DNA of 55,636 nucleotides, from contig CP070812.1 of assembly GCA_020344015.1 (NCBI GenBank), forward strand, positions 4,325,489 through 4,381,124. The letters are read 5' to 3'. Under the pieces are notes generated by a model, which saw only the letters and a list, made by a program, of their open reading frames with translations, made no database searches and was not told where the DNA came from. Shown here one piece after another: positions 34,378 through 43,678 of the stretch (position 1 is its first letter; every line of letters starts with the position of its first letter). The position numbers and the translations under genes were made by a program. Source of the stretch: Gemmatimonadota bacterium. GTDB taxonomy: Bacteria > Gemmatimonadota > Gemmatimonadetes > Palauibacterales > KS3-K002.

Positions 34378-34419
34378 GGCTGGGATTATCAGTTCGGATG
34401 TGACCACGGGATGCACTAA
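34339..34419 (+). other. second copy of a CDHGMH peptide tail
   Basis: A short frame from ATG 34339 ends QCDGWDYQFGCDHGMH-stop, the same terminal octapeptide as the small ORF at 28405-28557, and the DNA is similar over about 40 bp including bases past the stop. No signal or membrane segment precedes it, so it is probably a truncated copy. Confidence 0.4.
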
Positions 34420-34469
34420 GTCCGGCCAGGCTGCGCCACCTCACGCGTGCTGGATCGAAGGGCCGGAAC

Positions 34470-36128
34470 TTATATGGAGCTCAGGTAGCGGTGCACGTAC
34501 ATGACCGCCATCGATCCCTCGCCCACGGCAGACGCTACGCGTTTGACCGAGCCGTGACGCACATCGCCGGCCACGAAGACGCCCGGCAGGCTCGTCTCGA
34601 GAAGGAAGGGGTTGCGGGCGAGGGGCGCGAACGGCGCTGTAGCGCCGTTCATCAGCGCCTCCGGCCCCGAGAGGATGAAGCCGTGCGGGTCGCGGGCGAC
34701 GGTGTCGCCGAGCCAGTCGGTGTGTGGGATGGCGCCTATGAAGATGAAGAGCGCTTTTGCCTCGACGGTCTCGATGGTTTGGCCTCCGTCGCACGCGATC
34801 AGCAGCTTCTCCAAACGCTCTGAGCCCACGGCCTCGTGTACACTGGCCTTCGTCCAGACCCGGATGTTGTCCGTGGCAGCGATCTGGTCGATCAGGTATT
34901 GAGACATGGTCGTGGAGAGCGACTCTCTGCGTACGAGCATGGTGACGGTGTCCGCGAAACGGGAAAAGTACATCGCCGCCTGGCCCGCCGAGTTGGCGCC
35001 GCCGACGATGTAGACGTGCTTGCCTCGCACCGATTCGCCCTCGCTCATGGCGGCGCCGTAGTAGACGCCGGCTCCCGTGAGTTTCTCGATCCCCTCGGCC
35101 TGGAGCTGACGATAAGAGACGCCGGTCGCGATGAGCAGCGCCCGGCAACTGAGCTCGGCGCCGTCTCCGAGCGTCAGCGTTCGCCCGGGCCCGTCGGCTT
35201 TGAGGCCGACGACTTCCTGTGCGGTGAGGATCTCGACCCCGAACCGCCGCGCCTGGCTTACCGCTCGGCGGGCCAGTTCGCCGCCCGAGAGACCCTTCGG
35301 AAAGCCGAGGTAGTTTTCGATTCGTGAGCTCATCCCGGCCTGGCCTCCCGGGGCCTGCTTCTCGACCACAATCGTTCTCAGCCCCTCCGAGGCGCCGTAT
35401 ACGGCCGCTGCCAGCCCGGCCGGCCCAGCTCCCACCACGACGAGATCGTAGAACGGCCTGTCGGCGGTGGTCTGAAGGCCGACCCGCTGGGCGATCTCAC
35501 GGTTCTCGGGCTTCTCGAGCGCCGACCCGTCGGGAAAGAACAGACAGGGAAGTTCCATCTTCCCTCCCGAGGCTTCGATGAGCCGTCTGGCTTCCTCGCT
35601 CAGTTCGGGATCGAGCCAGAGGTAGGGGATGTTATTGCGTGCCAGGAAGTCCTTGATCCGGTGGCAGGCCGGCGCCCACTGGTTGCCAACCAGGCGGATC
35701 CCCTCAAAGGGTGGCCGGTAGGCCGACCGCCAGTCGTCGAGCAGGTCGGTGAGCACCGGGTAGAGTTTCTCTTCCGGCGGATCCCACGGCTTGAGGAGGT
35801 AGTAGTCGATCTGCACGTCGTTGATCGCCTTTATTGCCGCATCGGTGTCCGCGTAGGCGGTGAGCAGCACGCGCTTGGCTTCGGGGTAAAGATCGACCGC
35901 CCTTTCGAGGAACTCGACACCCGTCATTCCGGGCATGCGCTGATCGACGAGGAACAGCGCCGACGGATCGCCACGCTTCTTGAACTCTCGGAGCATCTGC
36001 AACGCCGCGTCGCCCGAATCGGCGCGCGCGATCCGAAACTCCGACCCGTATTCGTTCCTGACATCGCGTTCCACCGCGCGCAACACGTTGACGTCGTCGT
36101 CGAGCGTCAGGATCACTGGTCTGGCCAT
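34470..36128 (-). CDS. fused response regulator / thioredoxin-reductase-like FAD oxidoreductase
   Basis: The ATG at 36128 (GGAG upstream) gives 552 residues; an in-frame GTG at 36143 is less likely. Residues 1-125 are a receiver domain (LTLDDD, phosphoacceptor Asp in FLVDQRMPGMTG, Lys in LLKPWD). A thioredoxin/glutaredoxin-like middle section follows. Last comes a two-Rossmann flavoprotein (VVVGAGPAGLAAAVYGASEG for FAD, VYIVGGANSAGQAA for NAD(P)H, FVAGDVRHGSVKRVASAVGE at the end). The CxxC of true thioredoxin reductase is not seen. It probably couples phosphorylation to redox output, with the adjacent histidine kinase as partner. Confidence 0.9.
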   Translation of the reverse strand: MARPVILTLDDDVNVLRAVERDVRNEYGSEFRIARADSGDAALQMLREFKKRGDPSALFLVDQRMPGMTGVEFLERAVDLYPEAKRVLLTAYADTDAAIKAINDVQIDYYLLKPWDPPEEKLYPVLTDLLDDWRSAYRPPFEGIRLVGNQWAPACHRIKDFLARNNIPYLWLDPELSEEARRLIEASGGKMELPCLFFPDGSALEKPENREIAQRVGLQTTADRPFYDLVVVGAGPAGLAAAVYGASEGLRTIVVEKQAPGGQAGMSSRIENYLGFPKGLSGGELARRAVSQARRFGVEILTAQEVVGLKADGPGRTLTLGDGAELSCRALLIATGVSYRQLQAEGIEKLTGAGVYYGAAMSEGESVRGKHVYIVGGANSAGQAAMYFSRFADTVTMLVRRESLSTTMSQYLIDQIAATDNIRVWTKASVHEAVGSERLEKLLIACDGGQTIETVEAKALFIFIGAIPHTDWLGDTVARDPHGFILSGPEALMNGATAPFAPLARNPFLLETSLPGVFVAGDVRHGSVKRVASAVGEGSMAVMYVHRYLSSI

Positions 36129-36204
36129 CTCTCTACTCCTCACCGATCATCGAGATTACACCTACAGGGACGTCCTCTGCGCCAATACGGATCGCTACGC
36201 GATC

Positions 36205-38379
36205 TTAGTTGTCCTGAGTACTCGCGGTCTGCACCGGGAGGCGAACCCGAAAGACCGTCGCGCCGGGCTGCGAGCTGAAATCGATCTGGCCGCCGCAGCG
36301 TGTCGTGACGATGCGGCGCGCCACGTCCAGCCCGAGGCCGGTCCCCTCACCTACAGCTTTGGTAGTGAAGAAGGGATCGAAGATGCGCGGTCGTATCTTC
36401 TCTGGTATGCCCGGACCGTCGTCGGCGATCTCGACCATCAAGTGCTCATTGTCACGATACGTCTTGATCGTGATGGTGCCACGCTCCCCCATGGCGCCGA
36501 TGGCGTTGTCGATCAGGTTCGTCCACACCTGATTCAGCTCGCTCCCCTGAACCTGCACTCGCGGAAGATCGCGATCGTATCGCCTCAAAATTTTGATACC
36601 TCGCTTCAACTTGTGCCCGAGGATCGTGAGTGTGTCCTCGAGCCCGGCGTGGATGTCGACGTATTGCAGCGGCGCCTGGTCCATGTACGAGTACGACTTC
36701 ACCACGTTTACCAGGTCGGAGATGTTCTTGGTGCTGCGGGCGACGACCCCGGCGAGTTCCTGGACCGTGATGGAACGGCAGAGCCATAGGACCACGGCTC
36801 CGAGTGGTGCGCTCGGCAACCCGGCGGCGATGGCGTCGAGGTCATCCTTCCGGATCCCGGCGTTGACGAGCGTCGATGCCATCGTCCAGGCCTCTTCAAC
36901 GCCGTGCTCCTCCAGCCAGCCAATCACTTCTTCCTCGCGGTCACTCGCTTCGAGCGCTGAGAGGTCAAACGATCCGTCGGCGCGCCCTCGGTCCTCGCGG
37001 GCCCATTCGATGACGGTGTCCCATGCACCAGGCTCGATGCCGGCCCGCGTCAACTCCACAGTCGCGGCCTGCAGCTCGTCGAGTCCTTCGGCCAGCTGGC
37101 CGGACGCTCGCTGAGCCGCGGCGGCCGGATTGTTGAGCTCGTGCGCCAGCCCCGCCGAGAGTTTGCCCAGCGCCGCCATTTTCTCGGTCTGTCGCACCTC
37201 CTCCTCGACACGGCGGCGTTCGGTGATGTCGACGAACGTGACCACGCAACCCACCAGCGCGCCGTCGCGCTCCACCGGATAGGACCAGTACTCTGCCGGG
37301 AAGGGCTTTCCGTCCGAGCAGAACATCACTTCGTCGTCGACGTGAGTCCCCCGGCCCTCGCGGAACGCCCTGTAGATCTGGCACTCCTCGACCGGATAAG
37401 GTTCGCCGTTCGGGCGGGTGTGGTGAACCAGCTCGTGCATCTGCTTGCCGAGCAGCTCATCGACGGTTTCGAAGCCAAGTAGTTTCGCGCAGGCCGGGTT
37501 GGCGAACGTGCAGTTCCCTTGGAGATCGACCCCGTAGATCCCTTCACCGGTGGAGTTCAGCAGTAGCCGAACCAGCTCGTCCGCCTCACGAAGCGCCTGC
37601 TCCGCTCGTTTCTGTTCGGTGACGTCGGTGCCGAACACGAATACGAGGTTTGCCTCGAAATCGCGGCGGTGGGTAAACAGGTAATCCCTACCGCTAAGCT
37701 TCCGTTCGAGAACTACGGCTTCCTTGGCCTCGAGTATATCGCGCCAGGCCGTCTCATCGATGCCCGGGCACACGGCGCGCCAGGACTGGCCTAGAATCTC
37801 GCTGTCGAACACGTCGCGAGCGGCCGGGTTGTCCATTAGGACGGTACCGTCCAGATCGACGCGGAGGACCGGTCCGGGGTTCATCTCCGGGAAGCGCGCC
37901 ACCTCAGCGAGGGTAGCGGCCTGCTCGGCGAGCAGCTGTTCCTGGCGGCGCCGTTCGCTAATGTCAACGAACGCCAACACGCACCCCACCAGCTCACCGT
38001 CGCGCTCCATCGGGTACGACCAGTACTCGGTCGGGAAGCTGGAACCGTCCGCGCGCCACATCACCTCATCGTCGACGTGCGTACCCTTGCCTTCCCGGAA
38101 TGCCCGGTAGATGCGGCACTCTTTCTCGGGGTAGGGCTCCCCATCGGGGCGCGTGTGGTGCACGAGTTGATGCATGTTGCGACCGAGTAGTTCGGTATCG
38201 CTCTCGAAACCGAGCAGCCTCAGGCATGCCGGGTTGGCGAACGTGCACTTACCCTCGAGGTCGATTCCGTAGATCCCTTCGCCGGTCGAGTTCAGCAGCA
38301 GCCGAACCAAGCCATCGTTACCGGGAAGGTTCGCCGACCCCGGCGGCCGGCGATTCGCGGTATCGCTCTTATCGATCAA
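36205..38379 (-). CDS. multi-PAS sensor histidine kinase
   Basis: A well-placed AAGGAGG before the TTG at 38379 supports a 724-residue product; a GTG at 38433 is upstream. There are three PAS domains. The first and third are near duplicates (both LVRLLLNSTGEGIYG and a later RAFREGKGTHVDDEVM-type stretch). No transmembrane segment is seen, so it is cytoplasmic. The phosphoacceptor His is in KLSAGLAHELNNPAAAAQ. The ATPase part has N box NLIDNAIGAMGE, DDGPGIPE and GTGLGLDVARRIV. It lies 77 bp before the receiver-oxidoreductase gene on the same strand, its likely partner. Confidence 0.93.
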   Translation of the reverse strand: MIDKSDTANRRPPGSANLPGNDGLVRLLLNSTGEGIYGIDLEGKCTFANPACLRLLGFESDTELLGRNMHQLVHHTRPDGEPYPEKECRIYRAFREGKGTHVDDEVMWRADGSSFPTEYWSYPMERDGELVGCVLAFVDISERRRQEQLLAEQAATLAEVARFPEMNPGPVLRVDLDGTVLMDNPAARDVFDSEILGQSWRAVCPGIDETAWRDILEAKEAVVLERKLSGRDYLFTHRRDFEANLVFVFGTDVTEQKRAEQALREADELVRLLLNSTGEGIYGVDLQGNCTFANPACAKLLGFETVDELLGKQMHELVHHTRPNGEPYPVEECQIYRAFREGRGTHVDDEVMFCSDGKPFPAEYWSYPVERDGALVGCVVTFVDITERRRVEEEVRQTEKMAALGKLSAGLAHELNNPAAAAQRASGQLAEGLDELQAATVELTRAGIEPGAWDTVIEWAREDRGRADGSFDLSALEASDREEEVIGWLEEHGVEEAWTMASTLVNAGIRKDDLDAIAAGLPSAPLGAVVLWLCRSITVQELAGVVARSTKNISDLVNVVKSYSYMDQAPLQYVDIHAGLEDTLTILGHKLKRGIKILRRYDRDLPRVQVQGSELNQVWTNLIDNAIGAMGERGTITIKTYRDNEHLMVEIADDGPGIPEKIRPRIFDPFFTTKAVGEGTGLGLDVARRIVTTRCGGQIDFSSQPGATVFRVRLPVQTASTQDN

Positions 38380-38460
38380 CGGAGTGCCTCCTTCGCGCCC
38401 GAGGCTGCGTCGGTTCAGATCATCAGACGGCACCGGTGGCCGTGAAGCAGAATAACCAGG

Positions 38461-39156
38461 CTAGGCCTGCTGAATCGCGCCGATGGTTTCATCGGTCGTC
38501 ATCACGGCGCTGGCGATCATTCGGAAATTGAGAAGGGCCGCCTGGTAGAAATCGCCGCCCGGAAGCTGGGCACCCGCCGTGGCATCCTTGACAACGGAGA
38601 CCTCGAACCCCTGCTCGGTCAGCTCGCGCAGATGCGCTTCCACGCAAAGATTCGCCGACATGCCGGCCAGAATTACTTTGTCGATTCCACGCTTGCGAAG
38701 CTGGAGCACGAGATCGTTCGATTCGGGCCCGTACACCTTGTGGGGGCTCGCGATGACGACTTCATCGCGATCGATCAGCTCCTTGAGCGGCTCGTGCCAG
38801 TCGGCCCCCGACCCGCCGAACCCTTCGGTCGTCAGCGCGCCCTGCCGGTCGAACATCCCGACCGCGTGCATCATCTTCTCTAACGCGCCACCGAAATCCC
38901 ACTGATGGTCGTGCGGGTAGTAATAGTGGGGCGAGATAAAGACGGGGATCTTGGCCTCGTGTGCGGCTGTCATAAGCTTCCGGAGGTTTTCAACGGTGTT
39001 GTTCGCCTCGACGCTTGCGCCGACCACACCCCACACCACGCCGTCCTCCGAGAGGAAATCCCTCTGCGGGTCTGTAATCACGACGGCGGTTCTTCCCCGC
39101 TCCACATCGAAGCCCGGGTTCGGCAGCATGTCGTTGTACGTCTGTTCTGTGGACAT
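38461..39156 (-). CDS. isochorismatase-family cysteine hydrolase
   Basis: The ATG at 39156 with GGAGGA upstream gives 231 residues. The catalytic triad is visible as Asp in VITDPQRDFL, Lys in SPHKVYGPES and Cys in GMSANLCVEAHL. The family hydrolyses amides or vinyl ethers such as N-carbamoyl amino acids, nicotinamide or isochorismate; the substrate here is not predictable. The gene lies 81 bp upstream of the TTG start of the histidine kinase gene and may share its transcript. Confidence 0.92.
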   Translation of the reverse strand: MSTEQTYNDMLPNPGFDVERGRTAVVITDPQRDFLSEDGVVWGVVGASVEANNTVENLRKLMTAAHEAKIPVFISPHYYYPHDHQWDFGGALEKMMHAVGMFDRQGALTTEGFGGSGADWHEPLKELIDRDEVVIASPHKVYGPESNDLVLQLRKRGIDKVILAGMSANLCVEAHLRELTEQGFEVSVVKDATAGAQLPGGDFYQAALLNFRMIASAVMTTDETIGAIQQA

Positions 39157-39602
39157 CTTGTCCTCCTCCATGGTTGGGGTAATGGAGTCCATCACGTTCA
39201 GCTATCGGGTTCTGGGCGTGAACTCAGGCTCAGTAAAGCTCCTAACCGCTCGCACAACTGCCGCGCGTTGAACGGTTCTTTTGCTCTGACCAGGCCGAGT
39301 CGGGGACCTGTGTCGCAAGGTGCTGGCGATCCGAGCCACACCAAGGACGGCGCCAGATCCAGCAGGGTCATGGAGGCGCTGATTGCTGGCTGAGCGCCTC
39401 CAGGATGGACCTGTAGCGACTTTTACTAACGAGTCAGGTCACTCACGGGTTCCAGGAGTCGAGCAGAGACGACGAAAGTCTGATCCTGCGAAGGGTTTCG
39501 GAGTCGGGACTACGCGTTTCGCCCTAGTTTGGAGGGCGGAGGATCGAAGTCTGCCTCTTCGGCGGTGCGATCTGCTCGCCACCGCGCCGGCGGTTGCCTG
39601 TG
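39157..39602. other. intergenic region, no gene
   Basis: These 446 bp lie between the isochorismatase-like gene and the esterase gene, both on the minus strand. Open frames here lack coding character. I see no clear repeat or hairpin. It should contain the promoter for the isochorismatase-like gene. Confidence 0.4.
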
Positions 39603-40841
39603 CTACATGCCCCCTAGCGCTTCCAATCGCTCTTTCGCGAGCTCGTGCCCGGGATCGATCTCCAAGGCCTTCAGGTAGTGCTTCTCAGCCTGGTCCCGAT
39701 CCCCCTTCCGTTCGTACGCCTCACCCAATCCCTCATAGGCGTCCGCCGATTCGGGGTACAGGGAGAGGCAGAGTTCCAGGAGCAGGATGGCCTCGTCGGG
39801 AGCCTCGTGTCTGTGCAGGCCGTGCAGGGCGTGTCCGACCAGCAAGTCCTCCGGAATCGGGACCGAGAAGCCGTACCGATCGGACAACCCCCGAAAATGG
39901 GCTCTGACCTTGTCGGGCCCCAGGCTCCACCACTCGCCCTCGGTCTGCCAGCCTGCGAACAGCTGTTTCAAGTCTTGGTAGAAGCCTGGGAGACCCACCG
40001 AGGCGTGGTTCTCCTCGGGATAGCAGGCGTAGTGGTATTCGAATCCCTCTGGGGCCCGGGCTTCGACCAGACTCTGGAACTCGGCCAGTCTGCGGGTCTC
40101 CTCTTCGTCCTTCCGTTCGCCGGAGATGAACAGGAAATGCCGCCAGTTCGAGACGCCGTCGAACAGGGTCGCGGCGTTCTTGAGCCACTCGAACTGGTTC
40201 CAGTAGAGGCTGGGGTCCAGGGCGATGGTCGCCTGGAACAGATCCGGGCTCCGCGCCAGGCTCTCTAAGGCGAACAGGCCCGCCAGCGAGTGCCCTACCA
40301 GGATCCTGAACGGGTAGGTGCGGTAGGACTCGTCGATCACGGGGATCAGCTCTTCCTCGAGAAACCGCTGGAAGGACTCGGCGCCGCCGCTGGTCGGCCA
40401 GTCACCGTTCTCTTCGTTCGACGGGGAGAAGGTGAGCTCCTTCATGCGATCGCCGTGCGGGATGGCGACGACGATCAACTCGGGGACCATGTCGTACATC
40501 GTCAGGTACTGGACGACGCCCCCGAAGGGCTCGAAGTAGTCCCCTCCGTCGAGCACGTAGAGCACGGGATAGCGAGCCGAGTTCGGCCCTCCCTCGTCCG
40601 CGTAGCCCCGTGGGAGGCGGATCAAGAGATCGCGAGTTTCCCCTAGATGCTGGGAGGCGATGGCGATGCGGTGGCCGAACGGAACGGCCGAGGAGGGGGG
40701 CGCCTCTTGGGGTGATGCCAGCGATGCGGTGGGCGCGGCGAGGGCAGTCGGCTGGGTCGCCTGTAGCCCGACGCCTTCTCCCTGGGGCGACGACCCGACC
40801 AGAAGGGCACCGGCCAGTAGACAAGCCGTGTATCCGTACAT
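39603..40841 (-). CDS. exported esterase (enterochelin-esterase-like) with C-terminal TPR
   Basis: This 412-residue protein has an N-terminal signal (YGYTACLLAGALLVGSS) and an alanine-rich linker. The putative-esterase domain has oxyanion segment YPVLYVLDGGDYFEP and nucleophile Ser in ILVGHSLAGLFALESL, with a His in PEENHASVGLPG. The last 90 residues include tetratricopeptide repeats (DAYEGLGEAYERKGDRDQAE), giving an esterase-TPR fusion. An ECF-type promoter lies about 110 bp upstream. Confidence 0.9.
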   Translation of the reverse strand: MYGYTACLLAGALLVGSSPQGEGVGLQATQPTALAAPTASLASPQEAPPSSAVPFGHRIAIASQHLGETRDLLIRLPRGYADEGGPNSARYPVLYVLDGGDYFEPFGGVVQYLTMYDMVPELIVVAIPHGDRMKELTFSPSNEENGDWPTSGGAESFQRFLEEELIPVIDESYRTYPFRILVGHSLAGLFALESLARSPDLFQATIALDPSLYWNQFEWLKNAATLFDGVSNWRHFLFISGERKDEEETRRLAEFQSLVEARAPEGFEYHYACYPEENHASVGLPGFYQDLKQLFAGWQTEGEWWSLGPDKVRAHFRGLSDRYGFSVPIPEDLLVGHALHGLHRHEAPDEAILLLELCLSLYPESADAYEGLGEAYERKGDRDQAEKHYLKALEIDPGHELAKERLEALGGM

Positions 40842-40953
40842 GCGAACCTCCTTCCCAGGTATCCGCGATTTGGCTGCCGATCGCCACGTCGAGGTCGCGC
40901 CTGCTCGTCTGGGTAGCTGTGGCTAGGTACCGGGCTTGGGCGCAGCCTGTCTC

Positions 40954-40982
40954 TTAGACGGACGACGGTTCTTCTTGGTTGC
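40954..40982 (-). promoter_or_regulatory. ECF-type promoter upstream of esterase gene
   Basis: On the minus strand GCAACC (40982-40977), 16 bp, then CGTCTAA (40960-40954). It has the same spacing and -10 as the sites at 28587, 32002 and 50201, and faces the esterase gene starting at 40841. Confidence 0.55.
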
Positions 40983-41004
40983 GCCAGTCCCGGCTATTCT
41001 GACT

Positions 41005-42114
41005 TCAACGCTTCCAGCTCCTCGCCAGCCTGAAGCCGCTGGCATCGCAGCGGTTGTTGGACTGCCACTGAAAGCGCTTCGCGATGCGCAGCTCGAACGC
41101 GTCTCCCCCCCAGCGACCGCCGCGCACGGCTCTGCCCCTGCCCACAGTTTGATAGGGATTGACCTGGGAGTCCTGGGGATAGGGTGCGAGGAAATCGCTC
41201 ACCCACTCCCACGCATTCCCCGCCACGTCGAACAGACCCAGCGCGTTCGGCGAGTGGCTGCGGATCGGCGCGGTCCCGCGGCGCTGCGGTCCCCGTTCCA
41301 GATAGGAGTAGTCGCCAACGCCAGCATCGAATGCGGCATCTCCCCATCTGGCGACATCCGTGCCGTTGCCGAACCGCACGACCCGTCCTCCCTCGCGCGC
41401 CGCGAACTCCCACTCGGCCTCGGTGGGCAGGCGGTAACCCCTCACCTTGGTGATATCCGTCGTAGCGTTGCCTTCGGCATCGAGCAGCATGCCACTCTCG
41501 ACATCGTAGGCGGGCGGGAGACCTTGCAGCCCGCTCACCCAATTCGCGTAGGAGGCGGCATCATCCCACGACAGACACACCGCCGGATGCTCATCCGTCT
41601 GCTCGAATCGGAGGTTGGCCCAGTTGAGATGCTCGTCGAAGTCGAACCTGCGGCGGTCCGGATCCCACCAGCCGCAGCCGCCGAACTCGAGGGACGCATC
41701 GTAGGCGGCGATGCGCTGCTCCCGTGACAGCTCGGGGTTCATTCCGATGCGAATGAGGCTGTCCTGCGCGGCGCGGTTCAACGGGCCTTCGGCGGACGTG
41801 CGGTACCCCGTCTCCCCGACGAAGCGCCGGAACTGGCCCACGCTGACCTCGGCATCCGCCAGGTAGAACGAGGCTACCGTCACCTGGTGCACAGGCTGCT
41901 CGTCGTCTTCCCCTTCCGCGAACACATCCCCCATCGCGAATGCGCCCCCGGGCACGAGAATCATTCTGGACCCGTCCGGGGCGGCTGCCCGATCCTGGGT
42001 CGCTGCGGCAACCGCGAAACCACCCAAACAGACAACGAAGGAAAGAGCAACAAGTTCAGCAGTGTTCAGGTCGAATGGCAGCAATCGGAAGCGACGGTTA
42101 TCGACGTTTGTCAT
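41005..42114 (-). CDS. exported formylglycine-generating-enzyme-like (SUMF1 fold) protein
   Basis: The 369-residue protein has a membrane/signal segment (LVALSFVVCLGGFAVAAAT) and a sulfatase-modifying-factor domain: MILVPGGAFAMGD, VSVGQFRRFVGETGY, LSWDDAASYANWVSGL, YRLPTEAEWEFAARE and FDVAGNAWEWVSDF, then RGGRWGGDAF. The pair of C-terminal active-site cysteines of true formylglycine-generating enzymes is missing, leaving a single Cys in NNRCDASGFRLA. Sulfatase activation is therefore unlikely; a binding or other hydroxylating role is possible. GGAGGG precedes the ATG. Confidence 0.88.
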   Translation of the reverse strand: MTNVDNRRFRLLPFDLNTAELVALSFVVCLGGFAVAAATQDRAAAPDGSRMILVPGGAFAMGDVFAEGEDDEQPVHQVTVASFYLADAEVSVGQFRRFVGETGYRTSAEGPLNRAAQDSLIRIGMNPELSREQRIAAYDASLEFGGCGWWDPDRRRFDFDEHLNWANLRFEQTDEHPAVCLSWDDAASYANWVSGLQGLPPAYDVESGMLLDAEGNATTDITKVRGYRLPTEAEWEFAAREGGRVVRFGNGTDVARWGDAAFDAGVGDYSYLERGPQRRGTAPIRSHSPNALGLFDVAGNAWEWVSDFLAPYPQDSQVNPYQTVGRGRAVRGGRWGGDAFELRIAKRFQWQSNNRCDASGFRLARSWKR

Positions 42115-42575
42115 GGCACCTACCCTCCTCTCTCATGCAAGAGTGACCCTTCTTGCCGCACGGCCTCGCAGCCTCCGGACCGCGAAGACGAGGGGCCGCT
42201 TCGAGGGTCAACTCAACCGGCTCGGCGATGCCGAAGGCCGGTGTCGCAATCTGAGCGGTGCTTCTGACCGGTCCAAGCGTCTTGCAGGCAGTCATGCCAA
42301 TTCCGCAGCGAACATCCGGATTGCGACCGCGGAAAGGCGTCCGCAGCGGCACGTCGGGCGGCCGTTCCTGGTACGCCGGCTGCTTGCTATCGGGGCATCG
42401 CTGCAAGATGGGGGCGGTTCGCTGCAATTACGTTGTTCCAGCGACTTCAATCAGTGATCGTGCAGTTGACCGGGAGGCAGACAAACTCAGCAAGGCGACC
42501 AGGGGCGGGCCCAAAGCCTGATTCGCCAAGTCGGACGAGGCGGCGTCCGATTCACATTAGGTGAGGAGATACCTA
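42115..42575. other. divergent intergenic region, no gene
   Basis: This 461-bp stretch lies between the SUMF1-like gene (minus) and the PDZ membrane gene (plus). No frame shows coding character. It must contain both promoters; none could be assigned with confidence. Confidence 0.4.
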
Positions 42576-43637
42576 ATGGAGACTCTGGATGTTTCCCGTT
42601 TCAGGAATCCCCTGCTGGTCGTAGCTGCCGCCTTGGTGATCTGGGGAGTGTTGGGCGCCCTGGACATACGCAACCAGACTTATAGGGGCTTTGTCACCGA
42701 CGGCAACAACACGATCACGCAGGTAACCGACGGCGGTCCGGCGGATGTGGCAGGGCTCGAAACCGGAGACTATATCCGCAGCATCGGCGGGATCGCCGTT
42801 GAGGACCTGGCCGCAGCCGTACAGCGATCACGACCGGAGGTCAACGAAGTACGCACGTTCGAGGTCGAGCGGGATGGGCAGGCTCTGAGCTTCGATCTCA
42901 CTTATGCGGCGTTGCCGATGGGCAACGCACTAGTGAGTTACGGGGTGGTCCTCGTCGGTTTCCTATTCTTGGTGTGCGGTGTCTGGGCGTTTCTCACGGT
43001 GCCGACCAGGAGGACCTTACTCTTGTCAGCACTAGGGGTTGCATTCTCGGCTGGCTTCATGGCCGGTCCGTACTTCACCTCGGCAGCCGTGCGCACCGTC
43101 GTCGGTGTTGTGGTTCTCCTGATGATCGTCGTTGGCTTCGCCGTCCTCACTCATTTCCTGCTCGTCTTCCCGAAGAGGAAGCGCACGCTCGAACGACGCG
43201 GCATGACCTGGGCTGTCTACGCTCCTGCGGTCGTGGTGGGGTGCCTCTCGGTGTGGTTCCTGGTGGCACAACCCGCCGCGACGAGCGCGGTCAACGTTTT
43301 CTTCCGAGCGTTGTTCGGGCTATTCGTGGTGGTCTATTTCGGCGCATCGTTGATCGCGCTGATACACAGCTTCGTCACGGCGGACGCTCAGGAGCGAGCG
43401 GCCAGTGGGCTCAACCTGCTTCTGCTAGGAGCTGTAGTGGGACTGGGGCCGTCGCTGGTGATCTCAATTGTAGGCCTCGTCGCTCCCCAGGTCGTGGTCC
43501 CTGGCGCGCGATTCCTCCCCCTCCTCATCGGGGTGCTTCCTGTGACGTTGGCGCTCGCCGCCGTGAAAGGAGAACGCAGGGCCAGACCGTCCGAGGACGA
43601 TCTCACTTCGGCCGAACTGCTGGAAGGAGCGGCGTAA
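42576..43637 (+). CDS. PDZ-domain multi-pass membrane protein
   Basis: The ATG at 42576 has GAGGAG upstream and gives 353 residues. One transmembrane helix (PLLVVAAALVIWGVLGAL) is followed by a periplasmic PDZ domain (TQVTDGGPADVAGLETGDYI, GGIAVEDL) and about eight further helices. This PDZ-plus-7TM layout resembles the sensor half of some membrane kinases, but no kinase domain follows. The downstream ATC-hydrolase-like gene begins 41 bp later and is probably cotranscribed. The function is unknown. Confidence 0.8.
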   Translation: METLDVSRFRNPLLVVAAALVIWGVLGALDIRNQTYRGFVTDGNNTITQVTDGGPADVAGLETGDYIRSIGGIAVEDLAAAVQRSRPEVNEVRTFEVERDGQALSFDLTYAALPMGNALVSYGVVLVGFLFLVCGVWAFLTVPTRRTLLLSALGVAFSAGFMAGPYFTSAAVRTVVGVVVLLMIVVGFAVLTHFLLVFPKRKRTLERRGMTWAVYAPAVVVGCLSVWFLVAQPAATSAVNVFFRALFGLFVVVYFGASLIALIHSFVTADAQERAASGLNLLLLGAVVGLGPSLVISIVGLVAPQVVVPGARFLPLLIGVLPVTLALAAVKGERRARPSEDDLTSAELLEGAA

Positions 43638-43678
43638 CCGGGTTCCACCACAATCACGGTTCGAACCGAGAGGACATC

